A DNA stretch of 22,870 bases from Candidatus Hydrogenedentota bacterium (GCA_035416745.1 DAOLNV010000077.1:4641-27510); one strand, 5' to 3'. Positions 7,323-16,254 are shown, counted from the first letter of the stretch. Notes: generated by a model from the sequence alone, not told the origin. Numbers and translations: made by a program.

Positions 7323-9959
7323 TCAGGAAGTGATTTCCGCGATGACCAGGCCATACCCGGGCACTTCAACACGGAGCGGTTCTCCCGCTGCCACGGGTAA
7401 CGGCTCAGATACAGATGACAAGTTGCCGGCAGCGTCGTAGACGTAGAGCCGCACTCTCTCATTTGAGTCAGGCCATCGATAGCTGCCGGATTTGACGGTT
7501 ATGAGACGCTGCTCTCCCAGGATCCATCCAGGCCCCAGTTCGCGAATAGTGATCGGGTAGAGCCTGCTTACGAAGTTGTCGGGACTGTCAAGCAACAGGT
7601 TGGTTCCGTCCACGGGCGAATATACCAGCCCGTGAAGCACTGCCGCACGCACGGTGGCAAAGACCCCTTCACGCGTGGTGAAATCGCCGAAATTGCCGTA
7701 TAGAAGCGGCACCGCATTGAGATGTGCGCCAGGCCACGTACTCACCCCGTTACCGGCTTCAGTGAACCGAAAAAATCTCGTGTCTCCGAACTCGCGGTGG
7801 ACGTCCGGTCCGTTGGCCAGAAAGAGCTTGCTTCGTTTTACAGCCAGGTCAATCAAGGCCTTTTGAAACGGTATGCTGGCCCACGCATTGTCGGATTTGA
7901 GGCGCACAACGTGCCCTTCTTCGTCCAAGTCGGCAGAGTATCCATCCCAGCGGCTGTAGTCATACCGGGAGTACCCATTCCGCCGGAAAGCCCACGAAAA
8001 CTCATCGCAATAGATGCCATCGGCGCCACACCCATCCATTGCGCGCACGGCCGCGCTCAGCACGTAGTCAAAATATCCCGTGCCCTCCCGCGGGACGAAA
8101 TAGAACACGCCCCAGTCCTTCTGGGAATACTCCCCCAACCATGCGCGGCTGTAGGTGCCATCCTCAAACACCCGGCCATCGGCCGTGCGCACGGCGCAGT
8201 CCAGCCACGGCCATTGTTCCAGGACCGGACGATAGACTACCTCCATGGCAGGATGGCAATACGGGATGACCTTGATATGCGGACAGACCCGGTGAATGAG
8301 TTCGATCTCGTGCTGTATCGCTTGCCACGATTGCTCGCGGTGTTCGAAGGTCAAGAACTTCGCCACATCCAGTTCGGGGAAAGTCCCGGGGGCCGGCTCG
8401 GCGCCCTCGGGCTTCTTGGGCCAGTTGCCAGAGCCGACGGCCATGCTGTCCTGCTGCAGGCGAAGCCATGGGGGCAAGCCCACGCAGGCGGGTCCCAGAT
8501 GAGCGAGCGCACGCCGGACCGCCTCTTCCTCGTTCTCAGCATCGGCAGGGCGCTTGCAGGCGAAGAAGAACGGTTGCGCAACGCAGTAACCGTTAACGCC
8601 CCAGCGCCGGCGCACGTCATTCATGAATGTCCAGTACCCTCCCTGTTTTACAGGTGTTATGGTGAGCTTGAGCTCGATGCATGCCCCGGCATCGAGCGCC
8701 AGGCATTCGGAATACACTTCCGCGACGCCTCCCCGCTCACGCAACGACATCAGACGCCTGAGCCAATCGCTTTCCGCAGTGACGCCGAAGCCTGTGCCGT
8801 CCCTTGCCTCGGACTCGACAAAAACGGTCGGGTTAGAGGCGGCGGTGTCGACCACGCCCGCCTCAGTATCTCCCGAGAGAGCAAACAGGCCAGTTTCACT
8901 GTGCAGGTGGAAGCGATGCCGAAACGGCACGCCTGTCCTTTCGGCGCCGGTATTGGTCCATCGCTCCGACCATTCGACAAGCCCGTCCCGCAGCATAATC
9001 GTTCTTTCGAGTGTTAAGGAGGGCCAATGCGCGGAAACGTGAAATCCATATTCACCCTCATCTTTTGTCGAGACCTCGAATGGGGCGACCACGCCATCTT
9101 CGGCGCGCAGGCCGGCGGAAGGATGCTGCGCCGCCATGCCCAAAGCGGTCTCGACCCGCAATTCGGTTCCAGTATCCATTTGAACGGCGAAACCGCCGGC
9201 TGAGCCCTGCCCGAGACTCAAGCCGCCCTGTTTGATGTATGTTCCGATAGGCCCTCGAGCGGGCACGTCGGAGGACGGAGCGGGCACAAACGACCTGTCC
9301 AGCCAGCCGATTTCGAGCCCTTCGACGACCAAGGTCCCAGCGCCTTGCTGTAGCAATCCCTCGGGAAGCAGGTTTGTCAGTTCCAGCGTGTTGCCATCGG
9401 CGCCTCGCGCCAAATCGGAGACATCCAATACAAAGACGGCGCCCATCCCGTCGCGTGTGGCATGGTTCGCGCCGGGCACGTCAGGGGCATATGTCACCAG
9501 CAACCCGCGCCCGCTGAATATCGGGAAGACGGTATTGCCGTGACCGCCCCCTGAGAGTTCCAGCATGCTCTCGCGCCCAATGAGCCGGGGCTGTTCTCCG
9601 TCGATGGTCCTGCCGGGCGCAACCTCGTTCAGCATGATCCCGAGGTTGTAGTTGCACCCTCCCCCGGCCGTTCCTTGGCTGAACGCCGCGAAGCGCAGTA
9701 TCAGGACCTTGCCCGCCTGAGGCGGGAGCGGAGGAAGTGGCAGCCTGACCGTTTTCCCGCACGCGATTCTCTGGTTCTCAAGTTTCACGGGGTTTTCGAG
9801 CGGGATTTCGTGAACCGGCACGGCGTGCGCCAACGCCGGACACAAGGCAATTGCCGCGACAAGGAGACAAAGAAGCTGGGCGCTCCGGGAGAGGTTCTCT
9901 CCGGCGCCAGCCCCCAGAAGCGCAACTGACGATTGGAGATGGATTTCAGACTGCTTCAT
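7323..9959 (-). CDS. Secreted putative TIM-barrel hydrolase, family unassigned
   Basis: An 878-aa exported protein that I cannot place in a named family. A long n-region precedes a hydrophobic core (about 29-46, ending PALAHA). Residues about 50-460 are beta-rich and look like a jelly roll plus an aldose-epimerase-like/beta-sandwich module (HWPSLTLERTIMLRDGLVEW, 311-330), as found before barrels of clan GH-D and alpha-mannosidase-like enzymes. Residues about 490-800 read as a TIM barrel: PHIKVIPYCHPAMEV (560-574), then GADGIYCDEFSW (645-656), whose Asp652/Glu653 are candidate catalytic acids, and RFTEAGNG (731-738). A small beta domain ends the protein. The ATG at 9959 overlaps the upstream stop by 14 nt, implying coupled translation. 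Glycoside hydrolase function is inference from fold pattern and neighbours. Confidence 0.7.
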   Translation of the reverse strand: MKQSEIHLQSSVALLGAGAGENLSRSAQLLCLLVAAIALCPALAHAVPVHEIPLENPVKLENQRIACGKTVRLPLPPLPPQAGKVLILRFAAFSQGTAGGGCNYNLGIMLNEVAPGRTIDGEQPRLIGRESMLELSGGGHGNTVFPIFSGRGLLVTYAPDVPGANHATRDGMGAVFVLDVSDLARGADGNTLELTNLLPEGLLQQGAGTLVVEGLEIGWLDRSFVPAPSSDVPARGPIGTYIKQGGLSLGQGSAGGFAVQMDTGTELRVETALGMAAQHPSAGLRAEDGVVAPFEVSTKDEGEYGFHVSAHWPSLTLERTIMLRDGLVEWSERWTNTGAERTGVPFRHRFHLHSETGLFALSGDTEAGVVDTAASNPTVFVESEARDGTGFGVTAESDWLRRLMSLRERGGVAEVYSECLALDAGACIELKLTITPVKQGGYWTFMNDVRRRWGVNGYCVAQPFFFACKRPADAENEEEAVRRALAHLGPACVGLPPWLRLQQDSMAVGSGNWPKKPEGAEPAPGTFPELDVAKFLTFEHREQSWQAIQHEIELIHRVCPHIKVIPYCHPAMEVVYRPVLEQWPWLDCAVRTADGRVFEDGTYSRAWLGEYSQKDWGVFYFVPREGTGYFDYVLSAAVRAMDGCGADGIYCDEFSWAFRRNGYSRYDYSRWDGYSADLDEEGHVVRLKSDNAWASIPFQKALIDLAVKRSKLFLANGPDVHREFGDTRFFRFTEAGNGVSTWPGAHLNAVPLLYGNFGDFTTREGVFATVRAAVLHGLVYSPVDGTNLLLDSPDNFVSRLYPITIRELGPGWILGEQRLITVKSGSYRWPDSNERVRLYVYDAAGNLSSVSEPLPVAAGEPLRVEVPGYGLVIAEITS

Positions 9960-11445
9960 ATCCCAGGTTCTCGATGTCTACAATCGCGCTGATGACGCCT
10001 GTTCTGATACGGCCCAGGCGGCCATCATCCCGGCATTGCCCATCCAGCGATGTGAGCCGCTGCAAGACTTCGACAAGCCCTTTGCGGTACGAGCCGCGGC
10101 CCCTCGGGGTCAGGCATTGTTCGAGGTACGAGGTTCGTTGCGGCGAATCCCCGAAAAGGTTTTCGAGGTGAAACTCGCCAGGCCGGAGGGGATCGTTCCG
10201 CAAATCCTCGGACCAGCTATCGAAAAAGGCGTCTTCCGCCATTAGGAAGACCTCCGCAACGCGCTGCCGCGACTCCGCGCTGTGGGGGCGGTAGTAAACA
10301 TCGACAACCTCCTCCAGCGCGTCCCGCACGTCCCGCTGAGGCGCTTGAAGGAGACGGCCCGCGACGGCGGTATTCACCTCTACGGCCGGATTGATCATCG
10401 GGCCTTGGTAGATCATGCTCCCGCGCGCCCCGTCCTCGTAGTGTTCCCTGATCGCGGCTCCCGTGCGCTTCGGATAGGGCAAGAAATACGACAACCGGTT
10501 GCGCCGGGCACAGTGATACAGCCATATCCCTCCCGACGTGCCGTAGGCGCACCGCAGGCGCGATATAAACGCCTTGCGCCGGTCCGGGGCAACATAGGTG
10601 CCGCGCCATCCCTGGTCCATGAAACAGTCGATGTGGCCGGCCATTGTCGTCACGCGGTCTTCCTCCTCCGGAGAGAACGGCCCCGCATTGGCCCTGAGCC
10701 AGTTTGACGGGATAGCCGTGACGGTCACGTGGGGCCAGCGGGTCTTGATGTATGTGGCCGCGCGTGAATTCATCCGTACGTTGTATCCGACCTGCCCGTC
10801 CTCACCGGCGCATTCGGGACACATGCAGCATCCCAGGTCGCACGATTCGAGATGCACGCCTCCGAACTCGAAGTTGTCCAGCGTGCAATCGAGGATCTTC
10901 TCCACGTAGCTCCAGGATTCCTCCTTTGCGCCGCACAGGGCGTGCGCGTGCGGCTTCCCCTCGGGGTCAACACCCCGAACGCCGGGGTTGCCGGCAAGAA
11001 TCTCGTCATAGCCCCAACTCAGCAGTCCCATGCCGAACATTATCTGCATGTCGAGCTTGCCGGCGGCTTTTATGAGCCTCCGGGCCATTCGGACGCGTTC
11101 TTCGTCTTGAAAGGCGCTCTTGATGTCCGGCGGATATCCATAGGTGGCAAAGAGGCCCCACACATCCAGGAAGTTGAAGCCCGCCTCGGATTGAACCTCG
11201 AGCGCGCGGACCAGGCCGTCGAGCGTCAACTCGTCAAACTGGGGTGCGGGCCAATTCTGCAACGGCAGAGGCTCATTCCGCATATCATTGATCCATGCGC
11301 CAAATGCAACCCGGTACGTATAGCCTTGTCCGTTCTTTATGGTATCGGCCTGCCTGTCTGGAGAGCGGGACAGCCCGGCCCCGCGTTTGCCGATTGCCAT
11401 GGCCGCTCCTGCCGCGGCCATCTTGAGGATGGTTCTCCGGTCCAT
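9946..11445 (-). CDS. Tat-exported TIM-barrel protein with CxCxxC cluster, family unassigned
   Basis: A 499-aa protein with a twin-arginine leader (MDRRTILKMAAAGAAMA), so it is probably exported folded. The body looks like a hydrolase-type barrel: ALEVQSEAGFNFLDVWGLFATYGYPPDI gives early helix and strand, and DNFEFGGVHLESCDLG (190-205) leads into CCMCPEC (206-212). An acidic residue at a strand end followed by CxCxxC is also seen in the DUF4838 protein of this window (NDWAGMCECENC), suggesting a related barrel with a structural metal or disulfide cluster. Later segments (GHIDCFMDQGWRGTYV, 270-285; GTSGGIWLYHC, 302-312) fit barrel strands. The C-terminal third is helical. The start has GGAGGTGA 6 nt upstream. 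The gene leads the pair with 7323-9959. Reaction unknown. Confidence 0.7.
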   Translation of the reverse strand: MDRRTILKMAAAGAAMAIGKRGAGLSRSPDRQADTIKNGQGYTYRVAFGAWINDMRNEPLPLQNWPAPQFDELTLDGLVRALEVQSEAGFNFLDVWGLFATYGYPPDIKSAFQDEERVRMARRLIKAAGKLDMQIMFGMGLLSWGYDEILAGNPGVRGVDPEGKPHAHALCGAKEESWSYVEKILDCTLDNFEFGGVHLESCDLGCCMCPECAGEDGQVGYNVRMNSRAATYIKTRWPHVTVTAIPSNWLRANAGPFSPEEEDRVTTMAGHIDCFMDQGWRGTYVAPDRRKAFISRLRCAYGTSGGIWLYHCARRNRLSYFLPYPKRTGAAIREHYEDGARGSMIYQGPMINPAVEVNTAVAGRLLQAPQRDVRDALEEVVDVYYRPHSAESRQRVAEVFLMAEDAFFDSWSEDLRNDPLRPGEFHLENLFGDSPQRTSYLEQCLTPRGRGSYRKGLVEVLQRLTSLDGQCRDDGRLGRIRTGVISAIVDIENLGYEAV

Positions 11446-11451
11446 GATATC

Positions 11452-11459
11452 TCACCTCC
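11452..11459 (-). promoter_or_regulatory. Strong Shine-Dalgarno for the Tat barrel gene
   Basis: GGAGGTGA on the minus strand is almost fully complementary to the 16S tail and lies 6 nt before the ATG at 11445. It fixes that start and suggests this gene drives translation of the overlapping downstream gene. Confidence 0.65.
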
Positions 11460-11560
11460 CGCCCTATCGCGGCGCTTACAGACGGTCGCAACCTCGATTA
11501 TCTATTCTGGCATCAGTGTGCTGGAGAAATCACGCGACACGCGGCAGGCTGTGTTCATGC

Positions 11561-11800
11561 CTACCATCGTGCACGATGCTCTTCGGCCCAGCCGACGACG
11601 CCATCCACGGGTATGGTCCTGCCGTCCGCGTGAAGGGTTCCGTAGTAACGGCCGAACACCTGATGCACTGTTGAACGGATAACCAGCAGGTTCGTGTCGC
11701 CGGCTCGCTCGTAGAACGGCTTGAACTCAAGGTGGACTGCGCCGCTTGATTCCGAGGTCATGCGCCATGGCCGCATGAAGGCACGCTCGCACTCGAGGAG
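11561..11800 (-). pseudogene. 3' remnant of a DUF2804 gene
   Basis: Between the two flanking leftward genes, the minus strand encodes about 80 residues ending in a TGG codon and stop. They match the C-terminal end of DUF2804 as I know it: FMRPWRM, VHLEFKPFYERAGDTNLL, STVHQVFGRYYGTL, then GWAEEHRARW at the very end. A full DUF2804 protein is over 300 aa. Here the homologous part begins only about 75-80 residues from the stop; the open frame further upstream (to 11935) runs over the end of the 11890-14106 gene and does not look like the family. No start codon with a ribosome site precedes it. It is therefore most likely the tail left after deletion of the rest of the gene; the 5' boundary is approximate. 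Confidence 0.6.
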
Positions 11801-11889
11801 AGCCGCGACGGCTGGACCATCCTCGCTGTGACGTTCCCGGCCGCGCCGCTTGATGACGTCCCGGATCCTCCGAAGAAACAGCAAAGGGA

Positions 11890-14106
11890 TTAGAAGCCGC
11901 GAGCAGCTGGCTCTTCCAGGAGGTAGACGCTCCACGGCCGTGTGCGCAACTCCCCATCGGACACCAGGAAGGTGTCGCCAGTCATCAACTCACGGCCTCG
12001 TGCGCCCGCAGGGACGGGCCAGTCGAATGTTTCGAAGCTGAAAAGCACCCGTGTACGGCCTGTAGGATCCGCCCATGCCACTCCTTGCCAGGTATCCCCT
12101 TCGCCGAGCACGAACCGGCGCTTCAGGAGGGGCAGCACCTCGCGATAGGCGAAATTAACTCGTATTATCCGGTCACGGGCTTCGCCGGGCAGCGCTTCAA
12201 AATCGCGCGGGACCCGCATCTCCATGACGCCTTTCGAGGCGAGTGTCCGGAAGTACGAATCGGGATCGTAACGTTTCGAAGGGTCCCCGTGGTTGTAGAG
12301 AAAGTAGTAGCGGAGGTATTCGCGCCCCAAGACGCCATTGAGTCCCGAACTGCGCGTGGATAGTCCGAAGGGGCCGCAGTCCTCTTTCATGAGAAAGTTG
12401 TACCCCATTCGCTGCATGGCGTGCTGCAATTCGACGAGTTCGCTCAGTTGCGGATAGGGCGCGGCGTCGCTCATATCGCGATCGGCCCCAAAAGCGCAGT
12501 AGGAATCGGCCCACACGCCATCAATCCCGGTTTGCGCGCGCAAACGCCGGTAGGCATCCTGCATGTACTGGCGGAAACCCGCCGCGAGGTCCATGCCCAT
12601 CAGAGTCACGTAGCCGCGGTTGTTCACCCGGCCCTCCGCGTCGAACATCAGCCAGCCGGGGTGCGCGCGGACAACAGGCGAGCAGACGGATTGGTGGGCT
12701 GGCGCAGACCATATGGCCACCTTGATGCCTCGGTCATGGGCTTTCTTCACCATGTAGGCCAAGCCCGGTTCGCCGCCGAGTTTGGGGCTGATGCGCAAGC
12801 CCCATGGGCTGCATACGCTCGTCGTGGCGAAGCTTCCCGGGGGACACTCGGCCTCGGCATGATCGATGTCTGTGTCCAGCACAGCCCGGAGTTCAATAAC
12901 CCCAATGCCCCAAGCCGCGGCCTTTGGGACCACCTCGTTCGCGAAGCGATACAGCCAGGAATCCTGGAATTTTGGCGGCGCCATGGCTTTGCGCTGCTCA
13001 GGAGTGATGGCGCACTCCAACCCCGGCGTGTCGAACTGTTGATGAAACAGCACCGGGAGCGGTTCGGTGAGCTTGGCGCCCGCCTGGTCATTTAGACCGC
13101 CGACAACGCGGTCCCAAGCCCAAGTCCACTCGTTGATCGCGTCCCACTTGTCAGAGAGCCCGGCCGGACGAAAAACCCAGGACTTCACGGGAGTCACCAG
13201 GCCGCCCCTGGGGCCGGCGTTCACCGGGATGGCGGAATGGAGCACAATCCGGTCACCAACCTGAGATTCGCCGACCTCGGAACAGGAGACACGATCGAAA
13301 AAGCTCAGGGTTGTCCCTCGTGTTCCGCCCAGAAAGAAGAACGGTTGTTGCCGTGCACCGTACTTGCGCTTCGACATGCTGTAGGGCTGGCTCGGGTCTG
13401 CCTGAAGGCTTAGCCGGAACTCCTCTTCGTTTTTGTCATCGGTCTGGTTTCCCCGCTGCTGAAACCGCCAGTCGCCCTCGGCAAAAGCGACCGGCTCGTC
13501 CACCTCTATTTCATACACGCGGCCGACGTCGTAGAGACGCAGCTGCCAGCTCACGCCCGCATAGTCTCCCGCGTGCGTTCGAGTGGCGGCGGGCGCAAGC
13601 CACCATTCGGCGCGGCCGGAGGACAGCGTTACGTCAATGACAACAGCCTTCTTTTGCTGCCGCCATCCGGCGAAACGGCCCTTGAGCGGGACCTGGGCCG
13701 TCCTGATTTTGCCGCGACTGGGAAACGTCTGTTGTTCACCCGTCGCGGCACGTTCGGCGAGATAGGCGTCAAGGTCGGCGATGGGCGCGATCTCCCCGCC
13801 CACAATCGCCGTCATCACCGGAGGCGCAACCTCTCCGGACGGGGCCGCGAGGATCAGAATGCCGCCGACGGCGACGTATGAAAGCCCGAGGACCTCCCCG
13901 TCCTTCATCGCCAATGTGGCTTCGGCCCTTGGGCATCCTGGAAACGAGACGCGGATCTCCGCGTTCGACACGGACACCTCGGGCCGGGCAGGTGGGCCAA
14001 CTGCAGCCCCGGTGGAACGGGGCGCGCAGGTCTGGAGCAGCAAGAGGCAGAAAAGGGAGTAAGAGACGCGCGTCATGATCCGAAGAAGCTGACCCGGCTC
14101 ATCCAC
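11890..14106 (-). CDS. Secreted alpha-galactosidase-like (GH-D/GH31-like) barrel protein, family unassigned
   Basis: A 738-aa exported protein. The hydrophobic segment SYSLFCLLLLQT (15-26) serves as signal sequence. Residues about 40-310 are a beta-sandwich of the kind preceding GH-D or GH31 barrels. The barrel (about 380-660) shows VVPKAAAWGIGVIELRA (392-408), HDRGIKVAIWSAP (457-469), AHPGWLMFDAEGR (481-493) and TGIDGVWADSYCAFG (526-540), where Asp534 is at the position of the nucleophile in GH36/GH31-like enzymes. MGYNFLMKEDCGPFG (567-581) follows. A small beta domain closes the protein. The GTG start at 14106 has AGAGG 6 nt upstream; an ATG at 14076 gives a more typical signal peptide but lacks a ribosome site. 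It lies about 210 bp downstream of the GH29 gene in the same direction. Substrate unknown; family call is by pattern only. Confidence 0.7.
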   Translation of the reverse strand: MDEPGQLLRIMTRVSYSLFCLLLLQTCAPRSTGAAVGPPARPEVSVSNAEIRVSFPGCPRAEATLAMKDGEVLGLSYVAVGGILILAAPSGEVAPPVMTAIVGGEIAPIADLDAYLAERAATGEQQTFPSRGKIRTAQVPLKGRFAGWRQQKKAVVIDVTLSSGRAEWWLAPAATRTHAGDYAGVSWQLRLYDVGRVYEIEVDEPVAFAEGDWRFQQRGNQTDDKNEEEFRLSLQADPSQPYSMSKRKYGARQQPFFFLGGTRGTTLSFFDRVSCSEVGESQVGDRIVLHSAIPVNAGPRGGLVTPVKSWVFRPAGLSDKWDAINEWTWAWDRVVGGLNDQAGAKLTEPLPVLFHQQFDTPGLECAITPEQRKAMAPPKFQDSWLYRFANEVVPKAAAWGIGVIELRAVLDTDIDHAEAECPPGSFATTSVCSPWGLRISPKLGGEPGLAYMVKKAHDRGIKVAIWSAPAHQSVCSPVVRAHPGWLMFDAEGRVNNRGYVTLMGMDLAAGFRQYMQDAYRRLRAQTGIDGVWADSYCAFGADRDMSDAAPYPQLSELVELQHAMQRMGYNFLMKEDCGPFGLSTRSSGLNGVLGREYLRYYFLYNHGDPSKRYDPDSYFRTLASKGVMEMRVPRDFEALPGEARDRIIRVNFAYREVLPLLKRRFVLGEGDTWQGVAWADPTGRTRVLFSFETFDWPVPAGARGRELMTGDTFLVSDGELRTRPWSVYLLEEPAARGF

Positions 14107-14317
14107 TTGTAACCTCTGGCTTGGCCACTCCTCAAGGGCCGCGGAAATTCAGAATGTTTTGCCTACATCGTCGATAATGATAGCGGAATTGAATCAGAAC
14201 GCGCTGGTGGTATTCAACCACGAATGCTGGTCAGGAGCGAGACCTTTCACGGTCGTCTGCTGTGATTTCGGACGTTCCAACATCCCGTTGGCCCCTTGAC
14301 TCGCCCCCGGGTCGCTA
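14107..14317. other. Intergenic spacer between GH29 and the GH-D-like gene
   Basis: A 211-bp spacer with no convincing gene. The only local structure noticed is a short GTGGT/ACCAC inverted repeat (14207-14221) without a T-tract, too weak to call a terminator. The Shine-Dalgarno AGAGG for the GTG start at 14106 lies at 14113-14117. Confidence 0.4.
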
Positions 14318-16039
14318 CTATTTGTACAGCTGGAATTCCCAAATGGTGGGGACATCGTTTGCCTTGAGGATGTTAAGGCGCACCTTTGAGGCGGCGACAG
14401 GGTCAAAGGTGAGTTCCAGACGGCCAACTCGGGTGCCCTGGGCGAAAGTCTGCCACGCCTGCCCGTCCCACGCCTGCAGTTCGAACGCTTCGATTCGGTT
14501 CCAGCCCTGTTCGTTGATGACGGCGCGGGTAAAGGTGGTTTCGTTCCCGAGGTCAACCTCGAGCCAGCCTCCGCGGCTGTCGGGGGCCGCACCCCAGCGG
14601 GTGCCCTCGTCTTCGTCCAGCGCCATCTCGGGTTCGTAACCGGGCCCCCAGGTACTCGATGCGGTAATCTTCCTGCCAAAAGTAAGCGCCCCCGAGGGGA
14701 TGGGAATGGGCTCGATCTCCCGCGCGGGGCCGTCAATCTTCAACACAATGATCGTGTCAAGTTCCTGGCGGCAAGCCGGCGGCACTTCGACCGTGACGCC
14801 GTCTTCAGACTGCGTCACCGTAACCGTGCCGCCGGTAAGAAGGGAACTTGCAAGTATCTTCTTCGGGAGAGGCGGCAGTTGCAGCGTTTCGGCCGGCCAT
14901 GCGAGCACATGCAGGTAGACGGTCCCGTCACGATGCGTAGCGCCGCCCCACTTCGCCGACTTCCAAGGGCCGCCGCGCGTGCGGTAGATGCTGTCGCCAT
15001 ACTGCTTGAGCCACTGGCCGAGCTCGCGGAACCGCTCGACCTGCCGCGGCTCGATCTGGCCGTCGGGCATTGGGTTGGTGTTGAGCGCCAGGTTGCCGTC
15101 GCGCACTGCGCAGGTAACCAGCGTGTCAACGCATTCCTTGAGGGACTTGATGTTGTCGTCGGGCTTCCACGACCACTGGGTGCCGAGGGTCATGCAGGTC
15201 TCCCAGGGACGCTCGGGCTGGAAACGTCCAAGTTTCTGTTCGGGCGTATCAAAGTCCCCCGGGAGTCCGCAGCGGTTATTGATGATCAGGTGGGGCTGGA
15301 GCTGGCGTGCCATCTTGAAGAGGTTCTCGGAATCCCAGTCTTCGGGTTTGCCTCCCAGGTCGAACCAAAGGCCGTCAATGCGCCCGTAATTGGTCAGGAT
15401 CTCGCGAACCTGTCCGTGGAGGTAGGAGATGTACCGCGCGTGGTTCGCCGTGCGGTAGTCGGGATGGTGCCAGTCGGGCTGCGAATAGTAAACGATGAGT
15501 TTGATGCCTGCTTCATGGCACGCATCGGCGATGTCCTTGAACACATCCACCTTCCATGCGGATTCGGGGCCGGTGATTCGGTAGTCGGTGAGCTTTGTGT
15601 CGAACAGGCAGAAGCCGTCGTGGTGTTTGACGAGGAAGATGATGTAACGCGCACCGGCATCCTGGGCAACTTTCACCCATTCGCGGGCGTTGAATTTCTC
15701 CGGCATCCATGTCTTGTAGAGATTGTCGTAGACCTCGACGGGCGTTGGCCCGCGTCCGCCTTCGGTCTGGCCGGGCCGTGCTTTGCCGCGCGACCAGCCG
15801 ATCTCGAGGCCCGTAAGCGTGACCGGCCCCCAGCAGACGAACATGCCGAATCGCATATCTTTCCAAGCTTCGACGATTTCCGGTCTCGCCTGCAACATGT
15901 CCCAATCCGGCCGGGAGATCTCTGGAACTGCCTGGTTCAGCGTGCCGGCGTCAGCATCGGCAGCCCATGATGTCATATTCGGCCAGAGGAGCCCTATTGC
16001 CAAGGCGCCCAGCACTTTTACAATCCACGCTGCCTTCAT
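14318..16039 (-). CDS. Secreted GH29 alpha-L-fucosidase with C-terminal CBM32-like domain
   Basis: A 573-aa exported enzyme expected to release terminal alpha-L-fucose by a retaining mechanism. Residues 1-27 are a Sec signal peptide (cleavage near SWAADA). The GH29 barrel (about 45-355) shows MRFGMFVCWG (62-71), AREWVKVAQDAGARYIIFLVKHHDGFCLF (118-146), WKVDVFKDIADACHEAGIKLIVYYS (162-186) and GLWFDLGG (223-230), with Asp227 as the presumed nucleophile. RPWETCMTLG (277-286) carries Glu280, a candidate acid/base. A beta domain follows (about 370-435). Residues about 455-573 form an F5/8 type C (CBM32-like) module: ITASSTWGPGYEPEMALD, then TRWGA and WLEVDLG. The start has GGGAGGA 6 nt upstream. 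This is the first gene of the second leftward block and is divergent from the Tat propeller gene. Confidence 0.92.
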   Translation of the reverse strand: MKAAWIVKVLGALAIGLLWPNMTSWAADADAGTLNQAVPEISRPDWDMLQARPEIVEAWKDMRFGMFVCWGPVTLTGLEIGWSRGKARPGQTEGGRGPTPVEVYDNLYKTWMPEKFNAREWVKVAQDAGARYIIFLVKHHDGFCLFDTKLTDYRITGPESAWKVDVFKDIADACHEAGIKLIVYYSQPDWHHPDYRTANHARYISYLHGQVREILTNYGRIDGLWFDLGGKPEDWDSENLFKMARQLQPHLIINNRCGLPGDFDTPEQKLGRFQPERPWETCMTLGTQWSWKPDDNIKSLKECVDTLVTCAVRDGNLALNTNPMPDGQIEPRQVERFRELGQWLKQYGDSIYRTRGGPWKSAKWGGATHRDGTVYLHVLAWPAETLQLPPLPKKILASSLLTGGTVTVTQSEDGVTVEVPPACRQELDTIIVLKIDGPAREIEPIPIPSGALTFGRKITASSTWGPGYEPEMALDEDEGTRWGAAPDSRGGWLEVDLGNETTFTRAVINEQGWNRIEAFELQAWDGQAWQTFAQGTRVGRLELTFDPVAASKVRLNILKANDVPTIWEFQLYK

Positions 16040-16254
16040 GGCAAGTCCTCCCTCGTCATTTGGTTCAATCTCTTGCTCGGACCTCCTGATCCACCCGGTT
16101 CATTTTCGTGGAGGCGGTTCCCCCTTATCAAATCATGACATCGGCCCCAAGATGGCAGTCGAAGGGGTAATGGCGGAGGGCGTATGATTGCACTGCCGGT
16201 ACGGGGCCCTCTGAGGTGGCGGGTTTATTGGGTCACGAGTTGGGGAGATGCGAG
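16040..16254. promoter_or_regulatory. Divergent intergenic region between GH29 and Tat propeller genes
   Basis: 215 bp between two starts pointing away from each other, so promoters for both directions should lie here. I see no clear -35/-10 pairs. Two loose inverted repeats exist: CCCCTT/AAGGGG (16121-16126, 16162-16167) and GGCAGT/ACTGCC (16154-16159, 16192-16197). The 8-bp repeat of the other divergent region is not present. Shine-Dalgarno sites lie at 16046-16052 (minus) and 16242-16247 (plus). Confidence 0.4.

Noticed and set aside
7722..9017. 431-codon open frame on the plus strand
   Set aside because: It is antisense to the 878-aa secreted protein and has no signal peptide, ribosome site or known motif.
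14879..15970. 363-codon open frame on the plus strand
   Set aside because: It is antisense to the GH29 fucosidase, whose motifs are unmistakable, and shows no family resemblance of its own.
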